DNA of 64,000 nucleotides from a bacterium (GCA_026709025.1 JAPOTT010000009.1:1-64000); one strand, 5' to 3'; counted from the stretch's first letter, positions 44,574 through 53,650 are shown. Notes: a model not told the origin generated them from the sequence alone. Numbers and translations are program-made.

Positions 44574-47500
44574 AATACTTATGTCAACAATTCCTACGGT
44601 CAGCAACACCGCTTTACCTGATTGGGCTCAACAGCCAGCAGCCATTCGTAATGAGCTGGTGCGGCGGGTTAGCGCCGATCTGCTCGGCCCGCTCGACGGC
44701 GAGCACGAGGTGATCCGTGGTTATCAACGTGATGATGGCACTTGGACACAACCAGGGCGAGTAAATGATCGCTACTTGGTGGGGAAGTTAGCCCCAGTTG
44801 GAACTGTAGTCCGCGACCCAGAACGCACCGACGATCCCGGTACCGGCGACGAAGACCCAGCCCAGGGCAGCCACGACGGGCAGGTGGCGCAGAGGGTAAT
44901 GGCCCGCTCGTCGGTGGGCCTCACTGCGGTGGTGTCAGCAAGCACTGCTCAACTGTTAGCCCGCTGCCGGTGGGGGCAGTACACCCGCCAAGTCGAAGCC
45001 CATGAAGACGGCACTACCGCCAGGGTTTGGCAGCGGGAACCAATCGACCTTGAGGTCTCGATCTCCCTGCAAGTTCCTGAACAAGAAGATGCTATCGGTC
45101 CGTTACCGGTACAGGAAGCTGGAGTGGTGCTGCGAGGCCGTGTGGCATCGGCTGCGGGCGGGGAGCTGCTGATCGTCACTGTGTTTTTGTGCAACGAGCA
45201 GGAACCCGTCCTTATCAACAAAGACGAGCGCTGGTTGTTTCAAGCCAGCCTTGATCTCACCGCCCCCGACGGCGAGGCTGTGTTTCTGGGCAGAGAAGCG
45301 CTCCATGCCGCTTCAACTGTCCCTGAGTCTGAACGCAAGGAAACCGCCCAACTCGACATGAACTATCGCCACGAGGTGGAACTGGCCGTGGGTCACGGAA
45401 TCGGCGTGAACTGGGACAGCACCCTTGGTACACGCCGGGGTACCCGCGTAGGAACTGCGGTGTTGCCGCGGTACGAGGTTGGCCGCACCGAAGCCCCTGG
45501 CGTGGCTGGAACACCCCAACTCTCCGGGCTGGTAACCGACATGAGCGTGCTTGCCGAATTGGCAGTGGATGACCTGACTAGCGCCCTTGCCCCGCTGGCA
45601 GACGGCTACCGGGCCTGGCTGGAAGACGAGATCAACCACGCCGAGGGGCTGGATGATCATCGAGAGGCCGCCGAAGCAGCGCTGGCTGAAGCGAGGAACG
45701 TTGCTGATGCCATTCAAGACGGCATCACACTGCTGCAAGAGAACCCCGATGCCTTAGAAGCATTTCGATTTGCCAATCAGGCTATGTCGCGACAGCGAGT
45801 CCATACCGTGGCCGTCGGTGAGCGGCGCAACAAACCCGATTTGTCGTTGCGGGAGGCGCTTATTCAAGCGGACATTCCTGCAAACCGCTCGTGGCGACCC
45901 TTCCAGCTTGCGTTCATCTTGTTGTGCCTGCCATCGCTTACCGACCCTGCCCACCCTGAGCGTACTGGTGACACCGCGCTGGCCGACCTACTGTTTTTCC
46001 CAACCGGTGGCGGCAAGACCGAGGCGTATCTGGGATTGGTGGCCTACACCCTGGCCATGCGCCGGCTCCAGGGGGTAGTGGGCGACGGGGAAGATGCAGT
46101 AACCGGACGCGACGGCGTGGCTGTGATCATGCGCTACACGCTGCGGCTGCTCACTGCTCAGCAGTTTCAGCGAGCAGCCACGCTGATTTGTGCTGCTGAG
46201 CTCATCCGTCAACATCGAGCTGTATCTGACAGCAGATATGCAGGCGTGCCGTTCCGCTTGGGTATGTGGGTGGGCGGCGGGGTGACCCCCAATCAAGATG
46301 TTGAAGCCAAGGAATGGGTAGAGGCCCAGCGCAGCCGAAGCCGGGGGTTCAGCGGTGCTAGCACACCGCTCCAGCTCACCGAGTGCCCATGGTGCGGCTA
46401 CGCGCTTAACGGTGGCCGAGACTGCCGCTATGACGAGCCCCATCAGCGCTTTCTGGTTTTTTGTGGCGATCCTGAATGCTCGTTTACCGCCAAGCAAGCG
46501 CCGGGTGAGGGCATTCCAGTGGTGACCGTGGACTCCCAGGTGTACCGGCTACTGCCCGCGTTTGTGATCGCCACCATTGACAAATTCGCTCAGCTGCCTT
46601 GGAACGGTGCCCTAGCTACTTTGTTTGGCCGGGTTGACCAATGGTGCGAACGCCACGGCTATCGTAACCCTGATCTAGACCAGCGTCACCGGAGTCACTG
46701 GCAGGAAAGCAACAAGCACACCGCCCGTGGGGATCTGCCCGCAGCAGCCACGCTCGCCGTTTTGCCTCGGCTGCGACCTCCTGATTTGATCCTCCAAGAC
46801 GAGATGCACCTGGTAACCGGCCCTTTGGGCACGATGGCAGGGTTGTACGAAGCCGCCATCGACCGGCTGGCAACATGGACCTATGCGGGGCGAGAGGTCC
46901 GCCCCAAAGTGGTGGCATCAACTGCCACCGTGCGCCGTGCCGAACAGCAGGCTTGGGCGCTGTTCTGGCGGAAGCTGCGGGTGTTCCCACCCCCAGTGTT
47001 GGATGCCCGCCGGTCGTTCTTTGCTGAACAGATCGACCCCACCGATGAGGTGCCGGGACGGCTTTATCTCGGCATAAGCGCCCATGGAGAGCGGCTCAAA
47101 CAGGTGGAGCTGCGGGTGTTCGCCTCGCTCATGGCCGCAGCTCAAGCCATGTATGAGGAGTTGGGTGATGAGGGTGCCATGGTAGACCCTTGGATGACCA
47201 CCGTGGGCTACTTCAACGCAGTGCGAGAGTTAGCCGGAATGCGCCGTCTGGCTGAAGATTATCTTCAGTCAAAGCTGCGGCGTGCTCACTTCACCACCGG
47301 CCTAGCCGACCGCAAGCAAATTAACTTGGATGAGTTGACCTCCCGGGTCTCTTCGGAAGACATCAAGCAGGTACTCCGCCGCCTGTTCAACACATTTGAC
47401 CCCGCACAGGAGGACGAGGACCGCAACCAGCGCCCCTTAGACCTGCTACTAGCCACGAACATGGTATCGGTTGGGGTGGATGTGCCCCGGCTGGGTTCCA

Positions 47501-48246
47501 TGGTGGTGGTGGGCCAGCCCAAGGCCACCGCCGAGTACATCCAGGCCACCTCTCGGGTTGGCCGTAGCTCAGGTGGGCCTGGTCTGGTTATCACCTTGTA
47601 CAACTGGGCCCGACCGCGGGATCTGTCTCACTATGAGACCTTCGCCTATTACCACGCCACCTTCTACCGCCAGGTGGAGCCGCTGTCGGTCACGCCGTTC
47701 TCTGAACGGGCTTTGGATAAAGGGCTCACTGCTGTGCTGGTGGCCGCAATCCGCCACTGCGACACGGTGTGGAACCCTAACGACACCGCCCGCTCGCTTG
47801 AAAAAGACGACCCTCGTATCAGCGCCCACTTGGCCGCGTTGTCGGAGCGGGCCGAGGCCGTGACCGCCAACCCCACAGCAGGCCAGTTGTTGAGGAACAT
47901 GGCCCAACATCGCCTCGATGACTGGGAACGGGAAGCCTCGCTGCGACCCTCCCTCTCCTATGACGCTCGTCAGCGAGACGATGTGGCGTTGTTGAAGCGA
48001 CCCGAAACGGGAAGTTGGACGGTGCGGACCTGTCCGAACTCGCTACGCGACACTGAGTCTCAGATCAACCTGCAAATTGAAACTGTAGATCCCACTTACG
48101 AGTCGAAAAGTCAGCCCAAGATTATTCTCGGCCAACCTAAACCAGATGCCGACGAGCCCAGAGTTACCATGGTTGAAGATGATGAGGTGGATGAGTCGAT
48201 AGATGCGGCGCAGCACTTCGACGAATTTGGCAAGGCTTCCCCGTGA
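44566..48246 (+). CDS. drmA: DISARM DrmA-like helicase
   Basis: 1226 residues. Helicase motif I is FPTGGGKTEAYLG (about residue 478), the DExH-type box is LILQDEMHLVTGPLG (about 742), and the C-terminal helicase domain has IQATSRVGRS (about 990), ending in an acidic tail. This long, divergent superfamily 2 layout with DEMHL is that of DrmA, the core DISARM helicase thought to act with DrmB on incoming DNA. A Cys pair region (ECPWCGYAL, FCGDPECSF near 605-645) may bind zinc. GTG 44566 is used (GGGTGG upstream); ATG 44581 is an alternative that would lie just after the inverted repeat. Confidence 0.85.
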   Translation: MTAILMSTIPTVSNTALPDWAQQPAAIRNELVRRVSADLLGPLDGEHEVIRGYQRDDGTWTQPGRVNDRYLVGKLAPVGTVVRDPERTDDPGTGDEDPAQGSHDGQVAQRVMARSSVGLTAVVSASTAQLLARCRWGQYTRQVEAHEDGTTARVWQREPIDLEVSISLQVPEQEDAIGPLPVQEAGVVLRGRVASAAGGELLIVTVFLCNEQEPVLINKDERWLFQASLDLTAPDGEAVFLGREALHAASTVPESERKETAQLDMNYRHEVELAVGHGIGVNWDSTLGTRRGTRVGTAVLPRYEVGRTEAPGVAGTPQLSGLVTDMSVLAELAVDDLTSALAPLADGYRAWLEDEINHAEGLDDHREAAEAALAEARNVADAIQDGITLLQENPDALEAFRFANQAMSRQRVHTVAVGERRNKPDLSLREALIQADIPANRSWRPFQLAFILLCLPSLTDPAHPERTGDTALADLLFFPTGGGKTEAYLGLVAYTLAMRRLQGVVGDGEDAVTGRDGVAVIMRYTLRLLTAQQFQRAATLICAAELIRQHRAVSDSRYAGVPFRLGMWVGGGVTPNQDVEAKEWVEAQRSRSRGFSGASTPLQLTECPWCGYALNGGRDCRYDEPHQRFLVFCGDPECSFTAKQAPGEGIPVVTVDSQVYRLLPAFVIATIDKFAQLPWNGALATLFGRVDQWCERHGYRNPDLDQRHRSHWQESNKHTARGDLPAAATLAVLPRLRPPDLILQDEMHLVTGPLGTMAGLYEAAIDRLATWTYAGREVRPKVVASTATVRRAEQQAWALFWRKLRVFPPPVLDARRSFFAEQIDPTDEVPGRLYLGISAHGERLKQVELRVFASLMAAAQAMYEELGDEGAMVDPWMTTVGYFNAVRELAGMRRLAEDYLQSKLRRAHFTTGLADRKQINLDELTSRVSSEDIKQVLRRLFNTFDPAQEDEDRNQRPLDLLLATNMVSVGVDVPRLGSMVVVGQPKATAEYIQATSRVGRSSGGPGLVITLYNWARPRDLSHYETFAYYHATFYRQVEPLSVTPFSERALDKGLTAVLVAAIRHCDTVWNPNDTARSLEKDDPRISAHLAALSERAEAVTANPTAGQLLRNMAQHRLDDWEREASLRPSLSYDARQRDDVALLKRPETGSWTVRTCPNSLRDTESQINLQIETVDPTYESKSQPKIILGQPKPDADEPRVTMVEDDEVDESIDAAQHFDEFGKASP

Positions 48247-50126
48247 GCAGAAGTAGGCCAACATCAGGGCATGCACCAGAACCTACACGGATCGGTGGCT
48301 TGCGGCCTTCCCAAATGATTCACACCTTCGGCCCCGGCGCCGTGGTGGATCTTCCCTCTATGTCGGTGGTGGTGGGCGGAATCAGTGACTGGAACATCAA
48401 TGACACTGCCCTCATCGCCGAAGCTAGGTTGCTTCACAACGTCAGATCTTTGCCGTGTTGCGCCCGGGTGAGTGAGTTGCGGAGCCCACCGTGGATGGAA
48501 GAGTCGCCAAATCCTCACCAGCATTGGGCTTATGTTGGAGTACCGGTTTTCCCATTTCCTCGCTGGATGAGGTGCACAGGGTGCAGCCGGCTCGCCCCGG
48601 TGGACTATAAAGAGTTCACCTTGGAGGTGAATCGCTTCCGGCCTGACCGCTCGTATTGGTATCACGACCGGTGCCATGGCCGCAAACCCCAGGTCGTGCC
48701 CACTCGGTTCATGGTGGCCTGTGCCAATGGGCACCTCGACGACTTCCCCTGGATTGAGTACGTCCACCGGGGCGGCCCCTGCCCTGGGGGCAGCGCGATA
48801 TTGGAACTGCGAGAGGCCGGGCAAGCCAACCGGGCTGCCGATGTGCGGGTGATCTGCAAAACCTGTGGTGCCCAGCGAATGGCCCATGACGCTTTCGGAG
48901 ATCAGGCATGGCAGCACTTGCCCCAATGCCGCGGCCGCCACCCACATCTTCAGCGTTTTGACGAGGGTTGCCAGGAGTCGCCTCGGGCGCTGTTGCTAGG
49001 CGCGTCCAATACGTGGTTCTCTATTTCGCGCTCCGCGCTCACCATTCCTACCGGTGCCAATGGAGTTGACGAAATAGACCAGAAGGTCGCCGAGCGCTGG
49101 GATGATCTGCTTGATATAGAAGACCGTGTGATCCTCGACTATGTAATCAAACGCTTGCAGCGAGGCCAAGGCGAACAACAGCGCCGCTGGCTGTTGGATT
49201 ATGACTCAGATGAGATATGGGCAACCATCGAGCGACACCGCCAACAAACATCGGCAGAGTTAGAGCAAGGGGAGGAACACACCGATTTACGGGGGCCGGA
49301 ATGGCGGGCCTTTGCTGCTCCAGAGTCGTTGGAGACAGAAGACTTCAAAGTGCAGATACTCGATGTCCCCGCAGGGTTTGCCGGGCTACTAGATCAGCCC
49401 ATAGCGGTGGATCGGTTGCGAGAGGTTGTTGCGCTGTGCGGGTTCACTCGTATTGACGGCCCCGATGACGTTGGTAGGGCAGATCGAATTGCACCACTTT
49501 GGAGTGAGAACCCCACATGGCTTCCATCTGCGGAAACTCGGGGGGAAGGTTTGCTGATCCGGTTATCTGAAGCACAGGTGCAAGCATGGGAATCTGGCTA
49601 CGAGGCTAGCGATCGATACTTGAAACTCCTAGACGCTCACCATGTCTGGCGGGCTCGTCGGGGGTTGGACCCCAATCAATCCGAGCCCCGATCTCGGTTC
49701 CTGTTGCTTCACTCTCTGGCCCATCTGTTGATCCACCAGGTGGCTTTGGATTGCGGCTATTCCACCGCATCCATACGTGAACGGCTCTATAGCAGGACAC
49801 CCGACGAGGGAGACCCAATGGCCGGGGTGCTGTTGTATACCGCATCGCCCGATAGCGAGGGCACCCTGGGTGGGCTGGTAGCTCTGGTCGACCCTGAACG
49901 CCTTGCTGCCACTTTGCGTGATGCCCTCAACCGGGCAAAATTGTGTTCTACCGATCCCATCTGTGCCGACCACCGGGCCGAAGGAACCAACGACACCCTC
50001 CACCACGCGGCCTGCCACGCCTGTATGTTCGTACCCGAAACATCCTGCGAACACGGCAACCGTTACCTTGACCGCGCCACCATCGTCCCCACCCTAAGCC
50101 CCCCAAACCTCGCCTACTTCGCCTAG
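48243..50126 (+). CDS. drmB: DISARM DrmB-like DUF1998 protein
   Basis: 627 residues. N-terminal GGLRPSQMIHTFGPGAVVDLPS, a zinc-type MRCTGCSRLAPVD (about residue 108), CANGHLDDFPW (about 160), CKTCGAQRMAHDAF, then the DUF1998 core LLLHSLAHLLIHQVALDCGYSTASIRERLY split over two segments near 485-515, and CHACMFVPETSCEHGNRYLDR with further Cys/His at the end. This is the DrmB pattern: it forms a complex with DrmA. GTG start overlaps the drmA stop by four bases. In canonical DISARM the phospholipase-D gene drmC follows; here it does not. Confidence 0.87.
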   Translation: MSRSRPTSGHAPEPTRIGGLRPSQMIHTFGPGAVVDLPSMSVVVGGISDWNINDTALIAEARLLHNVRSLPCCARVSELRSPPWMEESPNPHQHWAYVGVPVFPFPRWMRCTGCSRLAPVDYKEFTLEVNRFRPDRSYWYHDRCHGRKPQVVPTRFMVACANGHLDDFPWIEYVHRGGPCPGGSAILELREAGQANRAADVRVICKTCGAQRMAHDAFGDQAWQHLPQCRGRHPHLQRFDEGCQESPRALLLGASNTWFSISRSALTIPTGANGVDEIDQKVAERWDDLLDIEDRVILDYVIKRLQRGQGEQQRRWLLDYDSDEIWATIERHRQQTSAELEQGEEHTDLRGPEWRAFAAPESLETEDFKVQILDVPAGFAGLLDQPIAVDRLREVVALCGFTRIDGPDDVGRADRIAPLWSENPTWLPSAETRGEGLLIRLSEAQVQAWESGYEASDRYLKLLDAHHVWRARRGLDPNQSEPRSRFLLLHSLAHLLIHQVALDCGYSTASIRERLYSRTPDEGDPMAGVLLYTASPDSEGTLGGLVALVDPERLAATLRDALNRAKLCSTDPICADHRAEGTNDTLHHAACHACMFVPETSCEHGNRYLDRATIVPTLSPPNLAYFA

Positions 50127-50360
50127 ATTGTCTGCGTGAATAGGTACATGACAGTAATCTAAGAGTTGACCTGTCGCGATTTACCAGTAGGTCTGATATA
50201 CGATGATGATAGAAGGAGGTAGGTCTTGAGGCTTGTGAGCGACCCCCGCTTTGCAGAACATGGAAGCCGGTCTGAGATGCCAAGCCAAGGAACTAGTAGT
50301 TATCCGCAATGGACAAAGAGTGTTCGCGGAGATCATCGAGCAATACCTCAAGCTCATTAG
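50127..50360. other. Gap after drmB: no confident gene
   Basis: A good ribosome-site sequence (GAAGGAGG, 50212-50219) precedes TTG 50226, which opens a frame of only 44 codons to TAG 50358. Another frame (from 50251) is open to 50487 and reads VVIRNGQRVFAEIIEQYLKL in its middle, which looks protein-like, but I recognise no family. The stretch probably holds remnants of small genes where drmC would be expected. Confidence 0.4.
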
Positions 50361-50501
50361 TTATGGATCAGATGGGTATGCATCCCTCATCCCGACGGGC
50401 TGCCTGACCTCTTTCTTGACCGCAGCTTGGGGCGGATACAGGTTCCAGCATTGCTGCGCCAGGCCAGTCTCCGACTCTCTTTGCTAGTTGCTTTTGTATA
50501 A
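50361..50501 (+). pseudogene. Possible remnant of a PIN-like toxin gene
   Basis: In the frame after TAG 50358 the sequence reads PDLFLDRSLGRIQVPALLRQ followed by ASLRLS. This resembles the first strand-helix of PIN-like toxin domains (FxDRSLGR-xxVPxxLRxAGLR). The similarity stops near 50475, close to the end of the opposing ATPase gene, so only about 30 residues survive. No start codon is in frame after the stop. Low confidence because the fragment is short. Confidence 0.35.
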
Positions 50502-51995
50502 ACGGTGTAGGTCTATGAGTTCTACGTCGGTGCGAGTTTTAGCGGCATTGATTAGTTTGGTGGTGAAACCTTGAGCGGAGAACAAAAGGCGCTTGGTGTT
50601 GGGCGACAGCGTGACTCCGGAGCGGCTAGCTAGCAGGCCGGTGAGCTGGTCGAGTCGTTCAAGCGCGTTGGTGTCTAGCTTGTATGTCTTTGCCTCGCCT
50701 ATCAACTGGACGGTTTTGGTCTTACCTTTTTTGGGGTCACGTTGGAGCGCCACTATGTCTAGCTCGAAGCTTTGGCGTTGGGTACGGTCGTGTATTTGCA
50801 CAGAGGCTGATGGTTCAGCCGGGCCGCCCAGAGTCACTTCCGAGGCGTAGCGATCTACCCAAAGGCGGCATAGTGCCTCGAAATGGGGGCCTACGATCTG
50901 AGATCGGTAGGTTGCCTCCGCGTTAGCCCACACCTCCAACGTTTGGCGGTCTTCTAGTTGGGCGCGGTGTCGCCGATTGATCAGATGGTGGAAGCGCACA
51001 ATCGGATCTGCCACTCTATAAACCGGTCGCTTAGCGGTTAACAGATCCTCATGTCGGACAACGAAACCGGCTGTGGTCATTACCCCTAGGTGGTGACTGA
51101 TGTCGTTGGAGGTCTTGCCCAGAGCCTCGGCAATTTTTGCCGGTGATGTCCGTCCGTCGGCTACTGCATTGAGCAGGGAATAATAGGTGGCCTCGTCGGT
51201 AACCCGAGGGTCTTCTCTCAGTAGATAGTCGTCTTCACGAAATAGAACATGGGACGGGTTCAGCAACGTAGCTGCTAGCCATTCTGGCAGATCGTCCACG
51301 CTGCTAGGAACCCCGGCATCTGCAGTTAGGTCTTTGTATCCCGCGACACCGCCAACAATGGTGTCTAACAAGAATGCTGTGTCTGGGTTTTGGATATTCC
51401 AATAGCCTTTGGCTTGGCGGTAGTCGAATGGGGACAGCGGCATGTCTAGAATCGCCCGGCCTCGCAAGGGCGATGTGCCGCTCAATAGCTGCGTCATCAC
51501 GGACATAGCCGAACCGCACAGAATAATGCTCACGGGTGCTGTCCACTTGTCGGCCAGTCCGCCAGCTGCTGTCTCGTCTATAACAGCTTGGACCGCAGAA
51601 TCCAGCTCTGGGCTGGTTTGCTGTAGGTAGGGGTACTCGTCTAACACCAAGAGCTGGGGTTGATGCCCGCTTGTCCCCAACTTATGTACTGTCTGTTGCA
51701 GGGCATCGCTCCAGTCTCGGAACGGCTGAGGCGGTGCCCACCGAAGTTGGCGGCTGAGGCTGTTGGTAAACCGGTCTAGGGCAGGTCTGCGGTCTTCCCG
51801 TAAAGCTAAGTGGTACACCCCACCAATTGACTCAACTAGGCGGCGTAACAAATAGCTTTTGCCGTAGCGGCGTCGACCATAAAGGATGCCCAATCGAAGC
51901 CCTTGGCGTGGCGCTAGCACAAAACGCGACAGGTCGTCCCATTCAACTTCCCTGTTGTAGAGGCTTGCAGGTTTTGTGAAGCTTCTCTCGGTCAT
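50484..51995 (-). CDS. AAA ATPase with winged-helix and DUF234-like C-terminal domain
   Basis: 503 residues. Walker A variant YGRRRYGKSYLLRRL, Walker B LLVLDEYPYL, sensor-like IILCGSAMSVM, then a winged-helix segment (GRTSPAKIAEALGKTSNDISHHLGVM) and a C-terminal nuclease-like region with FELDIVALQRD and QLIGEAKTYK (D...E-x-K). This is the archaeal-type ATPase/DUF234 organisation. Role unknown; such genes are found as solitary accessory loci. ATG start without a Shine-Dalgarno, 15 bases from an array of three palindromes, which its own winged-helix domain may bind. Right boundary gene of the defence island. Confidence 0.85.
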   Translation of the reverse strand: MTERSFTKPASLYNREVEWDDLSRFVLAPRQGLRLGILYGRRRYGKSYLLRRLVESIGGVYHLALREDRRPALDRFTNSLSRQLRWAPPQPFRDWSDALQQTVHKLGTSGHQPQLLVLDEYPYLQQTSPELDSAVQAVIDETAAGGLADKWTAPVSIILCGSAMSVMTQLLSGTSPLRGRAILDMPLSPFDYRQAKGYWNIQNPDTAFLLDTIVGGVAGYKDLTADAGVPSSVDDLPEWLAATLLNPSHVLFREDDYLLREDPRVTDEATYYSLLNAVADGRTSPAKIAEALGKTSNDISHHLGVMTTAGFVVRHEDLLTAKRPVYRVADPIVRFHHLINRRHRAQLEDRQTLEVWANAEATYRSQIVGPHFEALCRLWVDRYASEVTLGGPAEPSASVQIHDRTQRQSFELDIVALQRDPKKGKTKTVQLIGEAKTYKLDTNALERLDQLTGLLASRSGVTLSPNTKRLLFSAQGFTTKLINAAKTRTDVELIDLHRLYKSN

Positions 51996-52009
51996 TGTGC
52001 AGATAATAG

Positions 52010-52052
52010 TAAGTGAACTTATTATAAGTCAACTTAAGATAAGTAGACTTAT
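52010..52052 (-). promoter_or_regulatory. Three phased palindromes, TAAGT-N2-ACTTA, upstream of the AAA/DUF234 gene
   Basis: Perfect dyads at 52010-52021 (spacer GA), 52025-52036 (spacer CA) and 52040-52051 (spacer AG; extended by one more pair to 52039-52052). Their centres are exactly 15 bases apart. They begin 15 bases from the ATG at 51995, so they overlap the promoter/leader. Conserved arms with variable spacers indicate selection for protein binding rather than simple duplication. Confidence 0.75.
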
Positions 52053-52089
52053 GTTAGTGCCCGAGGTGCAGGCAGGACACCAGAAAGAG

Positions 52090-52180
52090 CGGAGAGGGTG
52101 GGATTCGAACCCACGAACCACCTTGCGGCAGTTACTTCCTTAGCAGGGAAGCGCCTTCAACCGGACTCGGCCACCTCTCC
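52090..52180 (-). tRNA. tRNA-Ser (anticodon GCT)
   Basis: 91 bases. Acceptor arms GGAGAGG and CCTCTCC pair fully, discriminator G. The anticodon arm is CTTCC-CTGCTAA-GGAAG giving GCT. A long variable arm (class II) and T-arm with GGTTCGAATCC are present. CCA is not encoded. Confidence 0.95.
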
Positions 52181-52309
52181 AGTTGTGTCTATTTGTGTCT
52201 ATCTTAGTCAACTGTACACGCAGTATCTCTATGGAATAACAAAGGTGGGTATTTGGCGAGACTGAAATTGCTGAGACAAGCGGTGATGGTTGGCGCTAGT
52301 GTGTTGGAT

Positions 52310-52396
52310 GGAGGGATGGCAGAGCGGACGAATGCGGCGGCCTTGAAAGCCGTAGGGCCTTTAGGGGTCCCGGGGGTTCGAATCCCCCTCCCTCCG
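52310..52396 (+). tRNA. tRNA-Ser (anticodon TGA)
   Basis: 87 bases. Acceptor arms GGAGGGA and TCCCTCC pair fully, discriminator G. Anticodon loop CTTGAAA (anticodon TGA) on a CGGC/GCCG stem, long variable arm and T-arm with GGTTCGAATCC. Lies 130 bases from the tRNA-Ser(GCT), in the opposite direction. Confidence 0.95.
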
Positions 52397-52497
52397 CACA
52401 CGAAACATCCCAACAGTTGACGCTAAAAGTATCTAAGGTGGGGTATACTATATCTAGCAAGATTTGTTGTTCTCCTAGACACCTGAAAGGCCCACCT

Positions 52498-52800
52498 GTG
52501 AACGTGTACGTATCTGCACCCAATGATGTGATTGAGCGTTCTAAAGCCGAACGCAGGCCGCACATCAACTTTCCCTATGGCGCAACCGTAGAGCAGATTG
52601 TGGGCGGGGCGTTGGCTTTAGGAGGTGGCTTAAGCAGCGTGTCAGCTGAGATATATAGTGGTAGCTCAAGTGCCCGCAAACTCTACCGGCGGCTGCGTTT
52701 GAGGAATTGGCTGGTTCCGCAGTCGAAAAGGTTTGCCATCGTATTGCTACACAATCAACAGGTTGAGCCTGCAACACAAGTTGAGCCTGCAACACAGTAG
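52498..52800 (+). CDS. Small hypothetical protein
   Basis: 100 residues from GTG 52498 (NVYVSAPNDVIERSKAERR), chosen because AAAGG lies about seven bases upstream; an earlier TTG start is possible but would run through the leader. Central Gly-rich helix IVGGALALGGGLSSVSAEIY and a basic KLYRRLRLRNWLVPQSKRF. The last 12 residues are VEPATQ twice, from a perfect 18-bp tandem duplication (52762-52779, 52780-52797). No family recognised. A TATACT box at 52444 may be its promoter. Confidence 0.6.
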   Translation: MNVYVSAPNDVIERSKAERRPHINFPYGATVEQIVGGALALGGGLSSVSAEIYSGSSSARKLYRRLRLRNWLVPQSKRFAIVLLHNQQVEPATQVEPATQ

Positions 52801-52859
52801 GCACGCTGCGCTTGTGTGAAAGCAAGCAAATATGTTCCCAATTCAAAAGGAGTTTACTA

Positions 52860-53633
52860 ATGGGTGAGTTTGTGAAGATGGAAACCGGCGAGGTAGCAGG
52901 CGTTGCTACTTTGCGGTTAGATCGTCCAAAGGTGAATGCATTGAGTGTTCCGCTCTTGTTGGAACTTGCAGATTGCGTATCAGAGCTAACCCAGCGTAGC
53001 GACATTCGTGCGGTTGTGCTGTGGGGAGGAACCAGGGCGTTCTCTGCGGGGGCTGAACTAAGTGAACTGTCTCAAGATGACGGCGACAGCGTGGGCGATC
53101 AGATTTCTGGGGTGTTTGAGAGGCTAGAAGCGTTGCCTCAGATCACCATATCTGCCATTAATGGCTACGCCTTAGGCGGCGGTTGTGAGTTGGCTATGGC
53201 TACCGAGTTTCGGCTACTAGGCGAAAAGGCTGTGTTAGGGCTGCCAGAGATTTTGTTAGGCATAATCCCTGGTGGGGGTGGCACACAGCGACTGACCCGA
53301 CTAGTGGGCATCACCAAGGCTAAGGAGTTGATTTACAGTGGGCGGAGGATACCTGCATCTGAGGCTTTGGAGATCGGGTTAGCTTCTGCTGTGTATCCCG
53401 ATGATCAGGTATATTCCGAGGCCCTTAAGTTGGCTGCCACCTATGCAGCCGGGCCAGCGGCGCTACGCCAAGCCAAGCGTGCTATCACCGAGGGTAGCGA
53501 ACTGCCGCTAAAAGATGCCCTAAAGCTGGAATCCGAAGCCTTTGCAGCCAGTTTGGAGACCGAAGACGCTCGCATTGGCATGGCCAGCTTTTTTGAAAGC
53601 GGGCCAGGTAAAGCTACTTTTACCGGCCAGTAG
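52860..53633 (+). CDS. Enoyl-CoA hydratase
   Basis: 257 residues, ATG 52860 with AAAGGAG upstream. Oxyanion hole FSAGAELSEL; the two catalytic Glu in NGYALGGGCELAMATE and LPEILLGIIPGGGGTQRL. Hydrates enoyl-CoA in fatty-acid oxidation. Closely related to the crotonase of the biosynthetic locus at 20386 over the whole length, including identical stretches such as LVGITKAKELIYSGR. Likely the housekeeping parent of that copy. Confidence 0.92.
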   Translation: MGEFVKMETGEVAGVATLRLDRPKVNALSVPLLLELADCVSELTQRSDIRAVVLWGGTRAFSAGAELSELSQDDGDSVGDQISGVFERLEALPQITISAINGYALGGGCELAMATEFRLLGEKAVLGLPEILLGIIPGGGGTQRLTRLVGITKAKELIYSGRRIPASEALEIGLASAVYPDDQVYSEALKLAATYAAGPAALRQAKRAITEGSELPLKDALKLESEAFAASLETEDARIGMASFFESGPGKATFTGQ

Positions 53634-53650
53634 TTGAAGAAACCTCAGCT

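Noticed and set aside
50251-50487. Open frame of 78 codons after drmB as a real gene
   Set aside because: No recognisable family, no good start, and its end overlaps the opposing ATPase and the PIN-like fragment frame; kept only as part of the gap description.
34549-52052. CRISPR array or cas genes in the defence island
   Set aside because: The repeats found are two or three adjacent units without spacers of regular length, and no cas-like gene is present.
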